The notes beneath the pieces were generated by a model. The model was given only the letters and a program-made list of their open reading frames with translations, had not been told where the DNA came from and did no database searches. From positions 1 to 64,000 of the forward strand of contig JAEWPC010000058.1 of NCBI GenBank assembly GCA_023460795.1: DNA of 64,000 nucleotides. The letters are read 5' to 3'. The stretch is from Bacillota bacterium. GTDB taxonomy: Bacteria > Bacillota > Bacilli > Paenibacillales > Paenibacillaceae. This document shows, in pieces, positions 16,608-25,976 of the stretch; positions within the stretch are counted from its first letter, which is position 1; each line of letters starts with the position of its first letter. The position numbers and the translations under genes were made by a program.

Positions 16608-19085
16608 ATGGAAAAAGAAAACGATTTCACAACCGCTAAGCGCCAAGGATTCCGGTTAAATCGAGACGACGGTTATTTTAAAAATCTGGGCGTAGACGTA
16701 ATGGCCTTCGACGATATTTATCCCGAAGGGCATCAATCCGGCGTAAGCATCATCATGCACGGCAATCGCGTCGCCACGAACGGCGACATCCGCTTCGAAC
16801 AGACGCCCGGACAATGGCAGCCGGTGCCTAAGCAGGGTAATCGCGACTTGGACGAAGCCGAGAATACGATCACGACTTCGCTCGCATTTCCGGACTCATC
16901 CAGGCACTTAAAAGGCTTTAATCCGATGATCTACCCGGACTTCCAATTCAACTACAAAGTAAGGGTCCAAGGGGAGGGTGCTTCGGTCAAAGTTACCGTC
17001 GATTTGGACAGACCGATACCGGACAAGTTCGTCGGCAAAATCTGCTTCAACCTGGAGCTGTTCCCCGGCGCGCTGTTCGGCAAGCCTTGGATCATGGACA
17101 ACAAGCACGGCATCTTTCCCGAGCAGCCTAACGGTCCCGTTCTGTCGCTACCGCCCAATCATTCGCATGCAGGGAACTTTAGCGAACCCGATGCGAAAGC
17201 CGATCCCAAGCTTCTGTCCGGAGACAACAAGGAATACAATCCGATGATCGCCGACGATCTGATTGCCGAGCCGTATGCGATTGGAAAACGTTTTACCGCG
17301 CGGCCCGACGACCCCTATAACCGATTCACGGTAGAGAGCAAGGGAGCGGAGCTGAAGCTTTACGACGGGCGCATGAATCACAATAACGGTTGGTTCGTCA
17401 TCAGCAGCGAGGTCCCGGCAGGTGCCACCGTCCGTGCGATCGAGTGGATCATTACGCCGAACGTCGTTGAAGACTGGATATATCCCGCGGTCGTGCAAAC
17501 CTCGCAGGTTGGGTATCATCCGAAGCAGTCGAAGACGGCCATCATCGAGCTTGACCGACGCGACCGCAACCGCCAGCCGCTCGTACTCTATAAATTTACG
17601 GAGAACGGCGCCGAGCAAGTATTCTCCGCCGAAGGAGAAGAGTGGGGGGCATTCCTCCGTTATAACTATTTGAGATTCGATTTTACGCACATCAGGGAAG
17701 AAGGGCTGTATAAGGTTCAATACGGTTCTTCTGAATCGTCCGTCTTCCGCATCGCGGGCGACGTATATGACCGAGGCGTCTGGCAGCCGGTGCTCGAGTA
17801 CTTCCTTCCCGTGCAGATGTGCCACATGCGGGTAAGCGAAAAATACCGCGTATGGCACGGACACTGCCACCACGATGACGCCCGGATGGCTCCGGTAAAT
17901 CTGAATCACTTCGACGGATATGAACAAGGTCCAACTACGCTAACCTCTTACCAGCCAGGCGACGTTGTGCCTGGTCTGAATATCGGCGGATGGCACGATG
18001 CCGGCGACTTCGACTTGCGGGTAGAGTCGCAATCGGGAGAATTCTATACGCTCGCCTTGGCGTACGAAGCCTTTAACGTGCATTACGACGCGACGACGAT
18101 CGACCAAGAGCGAAGAATCGTCGAAATCCACCAACCGGACGGCAAGAACGACCTCCTGCAGCAGATCGAGCACGGCGTCTTGTCCGTCGTTGGCGCTTAT
18201 CGCGCGTTAGGCAGGCTGTATCGGGGGATTATCGAAAGCGATCTTCGGCAATACGTGCACCTTGGAGACAGTGCGAGCATGCTCGGGGAGCGCTGGGTGT
18301 TCACCGAGGACAATCCGCCGCGGGAGCTGACGACCGCCGCCCATCTGGCAGCCGCTTCCCGCGCTTTGAAAGAGTTCAACCCGACACTGAGCAGCCAAGC
18401 CTTGCAAGCGGCCATCGAGATTTACAACGTTACGAACGGGATTGGTCCTGCCAGAACGGCCAAGGTTCATGCCGCCGCTGAATTGTTCCTCGCCACCGGA
18501 GACCCCTCCTACAAGGACTTCTTGCTGTCGGAAGCCGATTATATCGTCGAGTCGTTCGATAAAGTAGGCTGGGTCATCGCACGCGCCGAGCAAGCGATGA
18601 ACGACGCCGGATTTACGAGCAAGATTCGCGCCGCGCTGCCGGCATTGAAGGAACAGCTTGTTCGGTTGAACGCCGAGACGCCGTACGGGATTCCGTATCG
18701 CCCGCATATTTGGGGAGCAGGGTGGGGCATTCAGAAGCTCGGTTACGAGTACTATTATCTGCACAAGGCTTATCCTGAATTTTTCGATTCCGAGTTGATA
18801 TTTAATGCCCTTAACTTTGTGCTGGGCTGTCATCCGGGTTCTAATACGATGTCTTTCGCATCTGGTGTTGGCGCCAACTCGGCAACGGTAGGGTACGGGC
18901 TCAATCGCGCCGACTGGTCGTATATTCCCGGCGGCGTCATATCGGGTACCGCGCTGATCCGTCCAGACTTCCCCGAGCTGCTCGTATTCCCGTATTTGTG
19001 GCAACAGGTGGAATACGTGCTCGGAGGCGGTTCGTCGCATTTTATGTTCATCGCTTTAGCCGCGCAACAGCTTACCCAGGAATAA
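16608..19085 (+). CDS. glycoside hydrolase family 9 protein, cytoplasmic type
   Basis: An 825-residue protein. Residues 1-290 form an extra beta-rich N-terminal region of unknown type. From about 292 there is a CelD_N immunoglobulin-like domain (QTSQVGYHPKQSKTAIIELD). The (alpha/alpha)6 GH9 catalytic domain runs to the end, with the Asp pair in GGWHDAGDFD near residue 463 and a C-terminal Glu in WQQVEYVLGGG as the likely acid. There is no signal peptide, dockerin or carbohydrate-binding module, so it should act inside the cell on imported beta-linked oligosaccharides (cello- or chitosan-oligomers). The ATG has AAGGAGG 8 bases upstream. No transporter lies next to it. Confidence 0.9.
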   Translation: MEKENDFTTAKRQGFRLNRDDGYFKNLGVDVMAFDDIYPEGHQSGVSIIMHGNRVATNGDIRFEQTPGQWQPVPKQGNRDLDEAENTITTSLAFPDSSRHLKGFNPMIYPDFQFNYKVRVQGEGASVKVTVDLDRPIPDKFVGKICFNLELFPGALFGKPWIMDNKHGIFPEQPNGPVLSLPPNHSHAGNFSEPDAKADPKLLSGDNKEYNPMIADDLIAEPYAIGKRFTARPDDPYNRFTVESKGAELKLYDGRMNHNNGWFVISSEVPAGATVRAIEWIITPNVVEDWIYPAVVQTSQVGYHPKQSKTAIIELDRRDRNRQPLVLYKFTENGAEQVFSAEGEEWGAFLRYNYLRFDFTHIREEGLYKVQYGSSESSVFRIAGDVYDRGVWQPVLEYFLPVQMCHMRVSEKYRVWHGHCHHDDARMAPVNLNHFDGYEQGPTTLTSYQPGDVVPGLNIGGWHDAGDFDLRVESQSGEFYTLALAYEAFNVHYDATTIDQERRIVEIHQPDGKNDLLQQIEHGVLSVVGAYRALGRLYRGIIESDLRQYVHLGDSASMLGERWVFTEDNPPRELTTAAHLAAASRALKEFNPTLSSQALQAAIEIYNVTNGIGPARTAKVHAAAELFLATGDPSYKDFLLSEADYIVESFDKVGWVIARAEQAMNDAGFTSKIRAALPALKEQLVRLNAETPYGIPYRPHIWGAGWGIQKLGYEYYYLHKAYPEFFDSELIFNALNFVLGCHPGSNTMSFASGVGANSATVGYGLNRADWSYIPGGVISGTALIRPDFPELLVFPYLWQQVEYVLGGGSSHFMFIALAAQQLTQE

Positions 19086-19099
19086 TACAGTTGTACCAC

Positions 19100-19132
19100 G
19101 CAAAGCCCGCGGCGATCTGCCGCGGGCTTTGC
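19100..19132. terminator. bidirectional terminator
   Basis: A perfect hairpin, GCAAAGCCCGCGGC-GATC-GCCGCGGGCTTTGC, lies between the convergent GH9 and GT2 genes and serves both strands. Confidence 0.85.
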
Positions 19133-19145
19133 CATGAGCGTACGA

Positions 19146-19865
19146 TCAAAGCCGACTGCGAACCACGACTTTGCTGAGATTGTCCGTGCGGACGACCCGA
19201 ACGTTCTTCGAGGCTAGCAGCCGGTTAGCGGATATCCTCCAAGTATGCGACCTTCTATCGGCTCTTCGAATGGCGACGAAATTATATTTGGAGGTCGTAT
19301 AGATACGATACCCTCGCTTCAGACAATCCCTGATGAATAGGGCATCGGTGCCTTGCTTGGCTCTGACGAACTTGACGCGCCGGAACACCCTCCGGTCGAA
19401 CATGATCGTAGCTCCGGCAATCGCCCACACTCTTTGACCGGAACGATGTTTTCTCTGACGCAGCAGCAGTTTTCTGGAATAAGGAAAATAGAAATAAATC
19501 GATTCCTTGCCGACAAGATCGGCCTTCGGTTTCATGAGCAGCTTCATGGCCTCGGAGATATAGTTGCGGGAGTAATAGTCGTCATCGTCGATCTTGGCGA
19601 TATAACGGTATCTGGCTTTGGTCACGCCGAAGTTCAAGCATTCGCCGAGCGACTTGTTCTCGGGCAGCTGGAACACCCTTACGTTGCGATATCTCTTGGC
19701 CTTCCTGAGATAGTCGGCAAGCCGGAGACTATTCTTATTCAGGATAATGATGAGCTCCTTGGGGTTCCATCTCTGACGGGCATAGTTGCCGAATAGGCGA
19801 TGGATATATGGCTTGCGGATCGTGGGAGTAATGAGGGTTACGCCCTTGCGTGAAGCCCGGCTCAT
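19146..19865 (-). CDS. family 2 glycosyltransferase
   Basis: A 239-residue GT-A fold enzyme. It has a TLITPTIRKPYIHRLFGNYA start, the LGECLNFGVTKARYRYIAKI segment, and a DDDD nucleotide-sugar/metal motif (AKIDDDDYYSRN near residue 92). The C-terminal part is very basic (many Arg and Lys), as in Paenibacillus glycosyltransferases next to surface or spore glycan genes. It is the second gene of a two-gene unit behind the GT-D gene, 27 bases apart. Confidence 0.85.
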   Translation of the reverse strand: MSRASRKGVTLITPTIRKPYIHRLFGNYARQRWNPKELIIILNKNSLRLADYLRKAKRYRNVRVFQLPENKSLGECLNFGVTKARYRYIAKIDDDDYYSRNYISEAMKLLMKPKADLVGKESIYFYFPYSRKLLLRQRKHRSGQRVWAIAGATIMFDRRVFRRVKFVRAKQGTDALFIRDCLKRGYRIYTTSKYNFVAIRRADRRSHTWRISANRLLASKNVRVVRTDNLSKVVVRSRL

Positions 19866-19892
19866 GAACTTCGCTCCTATCCTATCGGGAGA

Positions 19893-20582
19893 TTACTTGC
19901 GTCTAACGAACTTCGGAGCCTGCCCGAAATCGATCGCTACTTTACCGGTCATTCGGGCTATTCTCGGCGCTAGGATCACCGCGTTCACGCCGCAAGTGAT
20001 CAGAGCTAGATCGAAGGCGTGTTTATGCCGCGCCGCTTTCCTTAAGGCGGCACGAATTTGTCGATAATGGGTAAACCGGATCGTAACGGTAACTTTCGCG
20101 CGATAGGGCGGGCGCTCCAGGACTTTCTTAATCGAGCGTGGGTTGCGGTTGATCACGAGAATCCGTCTGCCCTTCACGATCTTGCGGAACAACGGTTGAT
20201 AGGGCATTACGCGGTTGACGATCGCGTTGCAGGTTAACCGGGGACGCAGCTTATAATAACGAAACACCTGATCGGTTAACCGTCTCTTCAAATATCGCGG
20301 AGCGCGGATCATCCGGTCGTTTTTATCGAGTATCCCTACGACCGTAGCCTGGCGAATGGATTGGACCAACTGGTTGCGAAGCTTTAAATTGGGAAGAGTG
20401 ACCCCTTTATCCTTTCGTCTCGCCCAAGGCTCGCGCATTACTTTCTTAATTGGCCATACCGAATTTTGACTGATCACGATATTTTCCCCGTCGCCGATTC
20501 TGACTAAAGAGAAGGCTTGCTTGTGCTTTAAGGCGCGCAGAACATGCCTTAGAACCGCCGGGAGAGATAAGGTTGTGCTCAT
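19893..20582 (-). CDS. GT-D fold glycosyltransferase (DUF1792-like)
   Basis: A 229-residue protein of the GT-D/DUF1792 group, recognised from the N-terminal FSLVRIGDGENIVISQN motif, in which the DGE acts as the metal/nucleotide-sugar site. The rest is strongly basic. The start at 20582 is chosen for the AGGA site 5 bases upstream; ATGs at 20585 and 20594 are alternatives. It precedes the GT2 gene in the same direction, and together they probably extend one glycan. It is divergent from cwlJ. Confidence 0.75.
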   Translation of the reverse strand: MSTTLSLPAVLRHVLRALKHKQAFSLVRIGDGENIVISQNSVWPIKKVMREPWARRKDKGVTLPNLKLRNQLVQSIRQATVVGILDKNDRMIRAPRYLKRRLTDQVFRYYKLRPRLTCNAIVNRVMPYQPLFRKIVKGRRILVINRNPRSIKKVLERPPYRAKVTVTIRFTHYRQIRAALRKAARHKHAFDLALITCGVNAVILAPRIARMTGKVAIDFGQAPKFVRRK

Positions 20583-20690
20583 CATCGTCCTCATTTCTCG
20601 AACATGTCGGTATAAGTGAACGGATATGCTATACCGTATGTGAGTACCCATATCTCCAACACGGCACAAGCGGAGTCGGAACGGCTTGGG

Positions 20691-20720
20691 CCATAGTCAC
20701 ACTTCCGCTTCGCCTACAAT
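20691..20720 (+). promoter_or_regulatory. candidate SigE promoter of cwlJ
   Basis: CCATAGT, 15 bases, CCTACAAT resembles the SigE pattern (ATA-type -35, CATACAAT -10). B. subtilis cwlJ is transcribed by SigE in the mother cell. The start would be near 20728, 25 bases before the ATG. Confidence 0.4.
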
Positions 20721-20752
20721 ATGATGAGCTATCAATCATCAGAGGTGAGCCA

Positions 20753-21199
20753 ATGGCAGTCGTTAAAGCCACTCAAGCGCATATTGACATGTTGGCAAGG
20801 CTGCTTCGTGCGGAAGCGGAAACCGAAGGCGAGCAGGGGATGCTCCTGGTTGGTAATGTCGGGATCAACCGTATAAGAGCGAATTGCTCGGATTTCAAAA
20901 ATCTTCGTACCATTCCCCAGATGATCGAACAGCCGCATGCGTTCGAAGCGTTGCAGCATGGGATGTACTATCAGCCCGCAAGAGACAGGGAACGCCGTCT
21001 AGCCCAGCGAGCCGTAAACGGGGAGAGAATGTGGCCGGGCAAATTCTCCCTGTGGTATTTCCGTCCGGGTACGTTCGACAATCCCGGACCTTGTCCGCAG
21101 ACTTGGTACGGTCAGCCGTTAGTAGGCAGATGGAAGAAGCACTGCTTCTATGAACCGACCGCCGAAGAATGCGAGAACGTCTATAACACCTTCGGGTAA
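20753..21199 (+). CDS. cwlJ: spore cortex-lytic cell wall hydrolase CwlJ
   Basis: A 148-residue SleB-domain hydrolase without signal peptide, the CwlJ build (B. subtilis protein about 142 residues). Family stretches are unmistakable: MLARLLRAEAETEGEQGM, LLVGNVGINRIRANCSDF, PHAFEALQHG, FSLWYFRPG and HCFYEPTAEECENVYNTF. The Glu in RAEAE is the presumed catalytic residue. It degrades muramic-lactam cortex during germination. ATG 20753 has AGAGGTGA upstream. The usual partner gerQ is not next to it. Confidence 0.95.
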   Translation: MAVVKATQAHIDMLARLLRAEAETEGEQGMLLVGNVGINRIRANCSDFKNLRTIPQMIEQPHAFEALQHGMYYQPARDRERRLAQRAVNGERMWPGKFSLWYFRPGTFDNPGPCPQTWYGQPLVGRWKKHCFYEPTAEECENVYNTFG

Positions 21200-21218
21200 A
21201 GGGTGCTTGTACTCCGAG

Positions 21219-21244
21219 AAGAGCCGCGTAAATCGCGGCTCTTT
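21219..21244 (+). terminator. intrinsic terminator
   Basis: Hairpin AAGAGCCGCG-TAAAT-CGCGGCTCTT with a TTG tail after cwlJ. The remaining intergenic sequence to 21453 shows no gene. Confidence 0.8.
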
Positions 21245-21453
21245 GCGTTGATATGACTTCTTCTCCCATCAATCGATGCAAGGATAGGATAAGTTTCCTA
21301 ATTCCGTCATGACCCCGAGGCTCCATTAAGTGACCGTCATGGTGACCGGAGTCACTACCCGTTGTTACAACCCAAATGGTAATATTTATCACGTTGCAAT
21401 ATTTCAGTGAGTAACCGCACTGATGAAATTTTATTTCTGGAGGAGTTAAACCC

Positions 21454-22233
21454 ATGAACAAAGCTATTCGGAAAAGTGCCGTATCCGTTCTTGCGGCCGC
21501 TGCGATCGTCACCTCGTTCGCATCCGTATCCGCCGCCGAGAAAGGCGTATCTGTACAAGTGAACGGCAAGGCGATCACCTCGTCCTCGAACTCGATATCG
21601 AACGGCAAGACCTACGTAGATCTTGCAGCATTCTCGAAGGCAACGGGCATTAAGTATTCTTACGACGCGTCCAAGAAGACGGCTGTCGTTAACGGTGTGA
21701 AGCTGAAAGTCATCGTTAAGGGCGGCAACCCGACGGTGTCCGTGCGCGACCTGGCGGCAGCGGCCGGATTCTCGGGCGTGGGCTGGAACGCGGAATCGTT
21801 GACGGCAACGCTGAAAGCCGGCAACTTGACCGTATTCGGCGACGCCGTATCGCAGAACTTAGGCTGCGTGTTGACGAGCCGCTTCGCGGTCGGCGACGCC
21901 ATCGTGTTCCGGATGAAAGCCGTCGACGCGAAAGGCAAGCTGGCGAAGGACGCTAAGCTTCAAGTGAAGCTCGGAACCGGCGAGACGATCGACATGATGC
22001 TGTTCGAAGAGCCGGGCATGCCGGAAGATATGCTGTTCTGGAGAGGGGTTTACCGGATCACCGACGAAACGCCTAGAGGCGTACTTCGTTATACGGTTAC
22101 GGCTCAATCCGCTACGGCTCAAGGAACATTCGCGCCATTCAATGTTGAACCTTCCTTGATCACGATCGTTGATGCAGCGGAAGCGCCAACTACGGATGAT
22201 GCACCGGCTGCCGAACAATCGGCGGCTCAATAA
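21454..22233 (+). CDS. copper-amine-oxidase-N/stalk-domain secreted protein
   Basis: A 259-residue exported protein. The signal peptide has its cleavage site after VSA near residue 27. Residues 30-130 form a stalk domain of the copper amine oxidase N-terminal type: VQVNGKAITSSSNSISNGKT, then YVDLAAFSKATGIKYSYD, then VSVRDLAAAAGFSGVGWN. The remaining about 120 residues form an unknown beta-rich domain with an acidic, Ala-rich tail. GGAGGAG lies upstream of the ATG. It is followed after 17 bases by a second exported protein, so the pair is probably an operon with a joint surface function. Confidence 0.85.
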   Translation: MNKAIRKSAVSVLAAAAIVTSFASVSAAEKGVSVQVNGKAITSSSNSISNGKTYVDLAAFSKATGIKYSYDASKKTAVVNGVKLKVIVKGGNPTVSVRDLAAAAGFSGVGWNAESLTATLKAGNLTVFGDAVSQNLGCVLTSRFAVGDAIVFRMKAVDAKGKLAKDAKLQVKLGTGETIDMMLFEEPGMPEDMLFWRGVYRITDETPRGVLRYTVTAQSATAQGTFAPFNVEPSLITIVDAAEAPTTDDAPAAEQSAAQ

Positions 22234-22250
22234 GAGAGGAGAAGTCGACC

Positions 22251-23702
22251 GTGAATTATCGGCTTAACTTGAATGTGAAAATGTGGCTTGCCGTGCTGCT
22301 CGCGGTAAGTCTCGTATGGTTGCCGCAAGCCTCGCAAGGCTTCGCCGCCAGCGCGAAACCCGAGATTAAGCTCGCCCAAACGACGGGTACGATCGGCTCT
22401 AAGGTTGAATTTACCGCAACGGGGCTGGCTCCCAATAAGACCGCCAAGCTGATATGGCTTACGGTAGACGGGAGCTACCAGCTAGAGGGTATCTACACGG
22501 TCATCGGCCCGCAATATAAGGAGAAGGAAGTCGTTCTGCTGCAAGGGACGGCGGATAAGGACGGCGTCTGGCAAGGAACGTTCACGGTACCGAAGGGTTT
22601 CGGCGGAGACCATACGGTGTTCGTGCGCCAAGGAAGCAACAACGCGGCGCAGAACAATTACTACGTGAATCCGACGTTCAAGATGTCTCCATCCTCCGGT
22701 CCGATCGGCACCGAGATTACGATCACGGCGGAAGGCATCGGTCCGGCCAACATGGACAGCAACTGGCAGGTCACCTATGACAACAAGATGACCGGCCTCA
22801 TTACGGCCATCTCGACCGACGGATCGGCAACGGCTAAGTTCCGCGCGTCCGGATCTGTCGGCAAGCATTCCATTACGGTATGGCACGGCTACCTTGGCAT
22901 GGGCTATATTAATCACCAGCAGGCTCCGAACTCGTATTTGCCGGTTCCTTCGTTCCTCTTCAACATCACCGACGAGAAGCCGGATTTGGAGAACAGAGTC
23001 GGCGCAATTCCCGCTTCGGCGGCGGACGGCGGCGTGAAGATGCCCGCTCTTAAGCTGAAACCGGGAGTGAGCGTCTCTCTTAGCAAGCAAGAGGGCACGG
23101 TCGGAGAGAAGGTCGTGCTTCAGGCGAAGGGCGTGCCTGCTAACGAATCTTATCAACTCGTCTGGTACACGATGGTCGGCAACCGCGTAACGGCAGCCGG
23201 ATTCTCGGAGAAGATGAAGCCTCTCGGCCACGTGAAATCGGATGCCACCGGGAATATCGAATATGAATTCCCGATTCCCGACGACCTTGGCGGCGTTCCT
23301 CACCGGATCGAGCTGAAATCGGAAAAAGAGTCTTATGGGGAAGCCTACTTGAGAATTCTGCCTTCGATCGTCTCCATGAACCAAACCTCCGGTCCTGCAG
23401 GAACGGAGATTGAAGTCGAGATCAAAGGCGCAGGCTGGACCGAATTCGATAACGCCTATTACTTGGTCTATGACAATGCGTATACCGGATACATGTGCGC
23501 GTTCAACAGCCAAGGGACGCTGAAGTTCACGATCATTGCGGCCGGAGATCCCGGACAACATCTGATCGACCTGTATCCTGGCATCTACCGCGGGAAGAAG
23601 ACGGTACCGGACATTTATCTGGCTCCGCAGCTCACCTTCGAGCAGGATCACCCAGGCTCCGCGATGCCGGCTATCCATCTGAGTTTCGAAATTACGAAAT
23701 AA
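22251..23702 (+). CDS. secreted IPT/TIG-like repeat protein
   Basis: A 483-residue exported protein starting at GTG 22251 (GAGAGGAG upstream). The signal peptide is MWLAVLLAVSLVWLPQASQG. The mature part shows two long internal repeats of paired immunoglobulin-like units: TGTIGSKVEFTATGL with MSPSSGPIGTEITITAEGIG, and EGTVGEKVVLQAKGV with MNQTSGPAGTEIEVEIKG, each with a VTYDN/LVYDN segment. There is no catalytic motif or cell-wall anchor. It sits directly behind the stalk-domain protein and ends at a strong terminator. Likely a surface or adhesion factor; the role is unknown. Confidence 0.85.
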   Translation: MNYRLNLNVKMWLAVLLAVSLVWLPQASQGFAASAKPEIKLAQTTGTIGSKVEFTATGLAPNKTAKLIWLTVDGSYQLEGIYTVIGPQYKEKEVVLLQGTADKDGVWQGTFTVPKGFGGDHTVFVRQGSNNAAQNNYYVNPTFKMSPSSGPIGTEITITAEGIGPANMDSNWQVTYDNKMTGLITAISTDGSATAKFRASGSVGKHSITVWHGYLGMGYINHQQAPNSYLPVPSFLFNITDEKPDLENRVGAIPASAADGGVKMPALKLKPGVSVSLSKQEGTVGEKVVLQAKGVPANESYQLVWYTMVGNRVTAAGFSEKMKPLGHVKSDATGNIEYEFPIPDDLGGVPHRIELKSEKESYGEAYLRILPSIVSMNQTSGPAGTEIEVEIKGAGWTEFDNAYYLVYDNAYTGYMCAFNSQGTLKFTIIAAGDPGQHLIDLYPGIYRGKKTVPDIYLAPQLTFEQDHPGSAMPAIHLSFEITK

Positions 23703-23718
23703 CGCAGGGTTCAACAGA

Positions 23719-23753
23719 ACGCCCGGGACGGCAGCTGCCGTCCCGGGCGTTTA
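23719..23753. terminator. bidirectional terminator
   Basis: A perfect hairpin, AACGCCCGGGACGGC-AGCT-GCCGTCCCGGGCGTT, lies between the IPT-repeat gene and the convergent DUF3237 gene. Confidence 0.85.
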
Positions 23754-23758
23754 ACGTA

Positions 23759-24211
23759 TTATAGGACTTCGTAGAATCGAATGCGAACCGCATCTTTCGT
23801 CCGTTCGCCCGTTCCGATCATGAGCGTGCGATTAAGCCATGCGTATGGACCGTCCTCGACCTCGAAGAAAGGCGTTGTCCGGAAGTAATATTCGTCCGGC
23901 GACACGATTTCTCCGGCTGCCAGCCGGGACATGACTTCCTTCGGACCGTGGCGATAACCTTTGTTCACGATATAAATCATCGTTCCATCCGACGTCTTCA
24001 TCGTATACAAGGCCTCGATCTCCGCGACGCCGTCGCTTCGGAGGAGTTGCCAATCGGCTCCGCCGGGAAGTATAACGCCTTCGATCCTCGGTCCCGAGAA
24101 TCGCCCGCCCAGGATGGGGATCATTCGTCTAGCGCCTTTGGGCGCGTGCCCGACCTCCTGGATAGGGCCGACTTCAATGAGAGCCTCGAATGCGAATTCG
24201 GCATTCATCAT
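23759..24211 (-). CDS. DUF3237 protein
   Basis: A 150-residue single-domain protein. The DUF3237 pattern is clear: AFEALIEVGPIQEVG, RRMIPILGGRFSGPRIEGVI, LPGGADWQLLRSDGVAEIEA, and C-terminal YAWLNRTLMIGTGERT. Members form a small beta-barrel and are often coded beside flavin monooxygenases or aromatic pathways. Here the ATG overlaps the stop of the FAD monooxygenase gene (ATGA), so the two are translationally coupled. Confidence 0.9.
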   Translation of the reverse strand: MMNAEFAFEALIEVGPIQEVGHAPKGARRMIPILGGRFSGPRIEGVILPGGADWQLLRSDGVAEIEALYTMKTSDGTMIYIVNKGYRHGPKEVMSRLAAGEIVSPDEYYFRTTPFFEVEDGPYAWLNRTLMIGTGERTKDAVRIRFYEVL

Positions 24212-25470
24212 GATCTCACTTCCTTACCGGCGTTCAGCGTCTCTTTATCGAACCCCGCAATTTGTTTGTAGCGTGCGGAGATGGCCTCCAGCTCCTGTCG
24301 GCTGATCACGTCATGAAGATTCGCGAACCCGCCAGGCGCTCGCTCCTCCACGATCTGCATGACGATCTCGGGACCGTTCTGCCGATTGCTGAGGACGATC
24401 GATGTCGTCTTGTCCAGCCGCAATGTCTCGTAATGCTTCAAAGCGAGTTCGATGTCATCCGACTCCGATAGGGAATGAGCCAACGCCTCCGAGTCGAGTA
24501 TCGCTTGGGAAGCGCCGTTCGATCCGATCGGATACATCGGATGCGCCGCGTCACCGAGCAACACCACGCGGCCGAACGCCCATTGCTCGACGGGGTCTTT
24601 ATCCACGAGGGGGAACTCGTACACCGCCTCGGAATGGTCGATGAGCAGGGGAACGTCGATCCAATCGAACTTCCACTGCGCGAATGCAGGAGCGAAATCT
24701 CCCTTATCGGCTTTCCGGTTCCAGTCGGTGCGGTCCAGCATCCCCCCGGGTACGGTCAATTCGGCTATCCAGTTGATCATTGATTTCCCTTGCGAATTAG
24801 GCGAAGAGATCGGGTACGCGACGAACTTAACGTCTTCATGTCCCATCATGATCATCGATCTGCCGGTCAGGAAGGGAGAGGCTTCCGTCGTGCCGCGCCA
24901 CAAGATCCGTCCGCCGTACTTAGGCGCGTCATCGTTGGGATAATAGTTCTTCCTGACGACCGAATGAATGCCATCAGCCCCGATCATCAAGTCAGCGGAA
25001 TAGCGGCCGACCGACTGACCGGTCTTGCGATTAACGAAAGAGGCGGTTACGCCTTCCGCCTGTTGGTCGAATTCAGCCAAGTGATGGCCGGTGACGACCG
25101 AAGCTTCGCCTAACCGCCGCTTGACTTCCCGCAACAGAAGCATTTGGAGCTTCCCCCGATGAATGGAGTACTGCGGCCACTGATACCCGGCACCCAGCCC
25201 CCTCGGCTCCTGCCATATCAGTTGCCCGAACTTGTTATAGTAGGCAAGCTCCGCGGTCCGTACGCCTTCGCGGTCCAGTTCATCCGCCAAACCCAGTTCG
25301 GTTAATACCTTGACGGAATGGGGCAGCAGATTAATGCCGACACCCAGCGCGCGGATCTCTTCCACGCTCTCGAATACTTGTACCTTGATTCCCAGCCGGT
25401 GAAGCTGCAGGGCGGTTACCAAGCCGCCGATCCCGGCTCCGATAATCATAGCGCTTTTCTGGTTGGTCAT
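24208..25470 (-). CDS. FAD-dependent monooxygenase (UbiH/PHBH-type)
   Basis: A 420-residue group A flavoprotein monooxygenase. The N-terminal GxGxxG nucleotide motif (IIGAGIGGLVTALQLHRLG), the central DG motif (MIGADGIHSVVRK) and the GD motif (VLLGDAAHPMYPIGSNGASQ) are present in the right order. It should hydroxylate an aromatic or enol substrate with NAD(P)H and O2. No other aromatic-degradation genes flank it; DUF3237 is its coupled partner. GGAGTG lies upstream of the ATG. Confidence 0.92.
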   Translation of the reverse strand: MTNQKSAMIIGAGIGGLVTALQLHRLGIKVQVFESVEEIRALGVGINLLPHSVKVLTELGLADELDREGVRTAELAYYNKFGQLIWQEPRGLGAGYQWPQYSIHRGKLQMLLLREVKRRLGEASVVTGHHLAEFDQQAEGVTASFVNRKTGQSVGRYSADLMIGADGIHSVVRKNYYPNDDAPKYGGRILWRGTTEASPFLTGRSMIMMGHEDVKFVAYPISSPNSQGKSMINWIAELTVPGGMLDRTDWNRKADKGDFAPAFAQWKFDWIDVPLLIDHSEAVYEFPLVDKDPVEQWAFGRVVLLGDAAHPMYPIGSNGASQAILDSEALAHSLSESDDIELALKHYETLRLDKTTSIVLSNRQNGPEIVMQIVEERAPGGFANLHDVISRQELEAISARYKQIAGFDKETLNAGKEVRS

Positions 25471-25626
25471 AGTTACACTCCGTATGGTGAATGAATAGTT
25501 GCATTATTTTTTCATTATAAATCAAACTCTTTCGGAGGGCTTGTTTTTTAGCGAAATTCGGAATAATCGGCAGCGATTTCCGCCAGTCTAAGCGATATTA
25601 GAGATAATCGAAGGGCGGAGCGTTAG

Positions 25627-25974
25627 ATGGAATTGAACGAGGATGTACATACACTGACGAACTGGCTAGAAGATCATCGCAACCAATCGCTGCTCATTCA
25701 TAAGAAGGAGCGGGAAGATTCCGACCAAGTACGCATTCAATTGACCGGGGTCGATATCAAACCGCGGACGGAATCGATCGACGGATATACGGACGAGAGT
25801 GCATTGAGACTCCATGGAGAAGGTATCGTCTACAACGACGGTCAGTCGCTGCCGCTGCCGCAGAGCGCATTCGTGATCCCGATTGGCGGATTGACGCTCA
25901 TGGAATCGGTCGATAACCGTATCACTCTAAAGACGAACATCGCCGAATATACGATGTCCATCGATGGTCAATAA
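25627..25974 (+). CDS. hypothetical protein, small soluble
   Basis: A 115-residue protein of unrecognised family. It begins with a charged helix (LTNWLEDHRNQSLLIHKKER), followed by a beta-rich part ending in ITLKTNIAEYTMSIDG. No signal peptide or membrane segment. GGGCGGAG lies upstream of the ATG. A broken small membrane-protein reading frame follows two bases after its stop. Confidence 0.7.
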   Translation: MELNEDVHTLTNWLEDHRNQSLLIHKKEREDSDQVRIQLTGVDIKPRTESIDGYTDESALRLHGEGIVYNDGQSLPLPQSAFVIPIGGLTLMESVDNRITLKTNIAEYTMSIDGQ

Positions 25975-25976
25975 AG

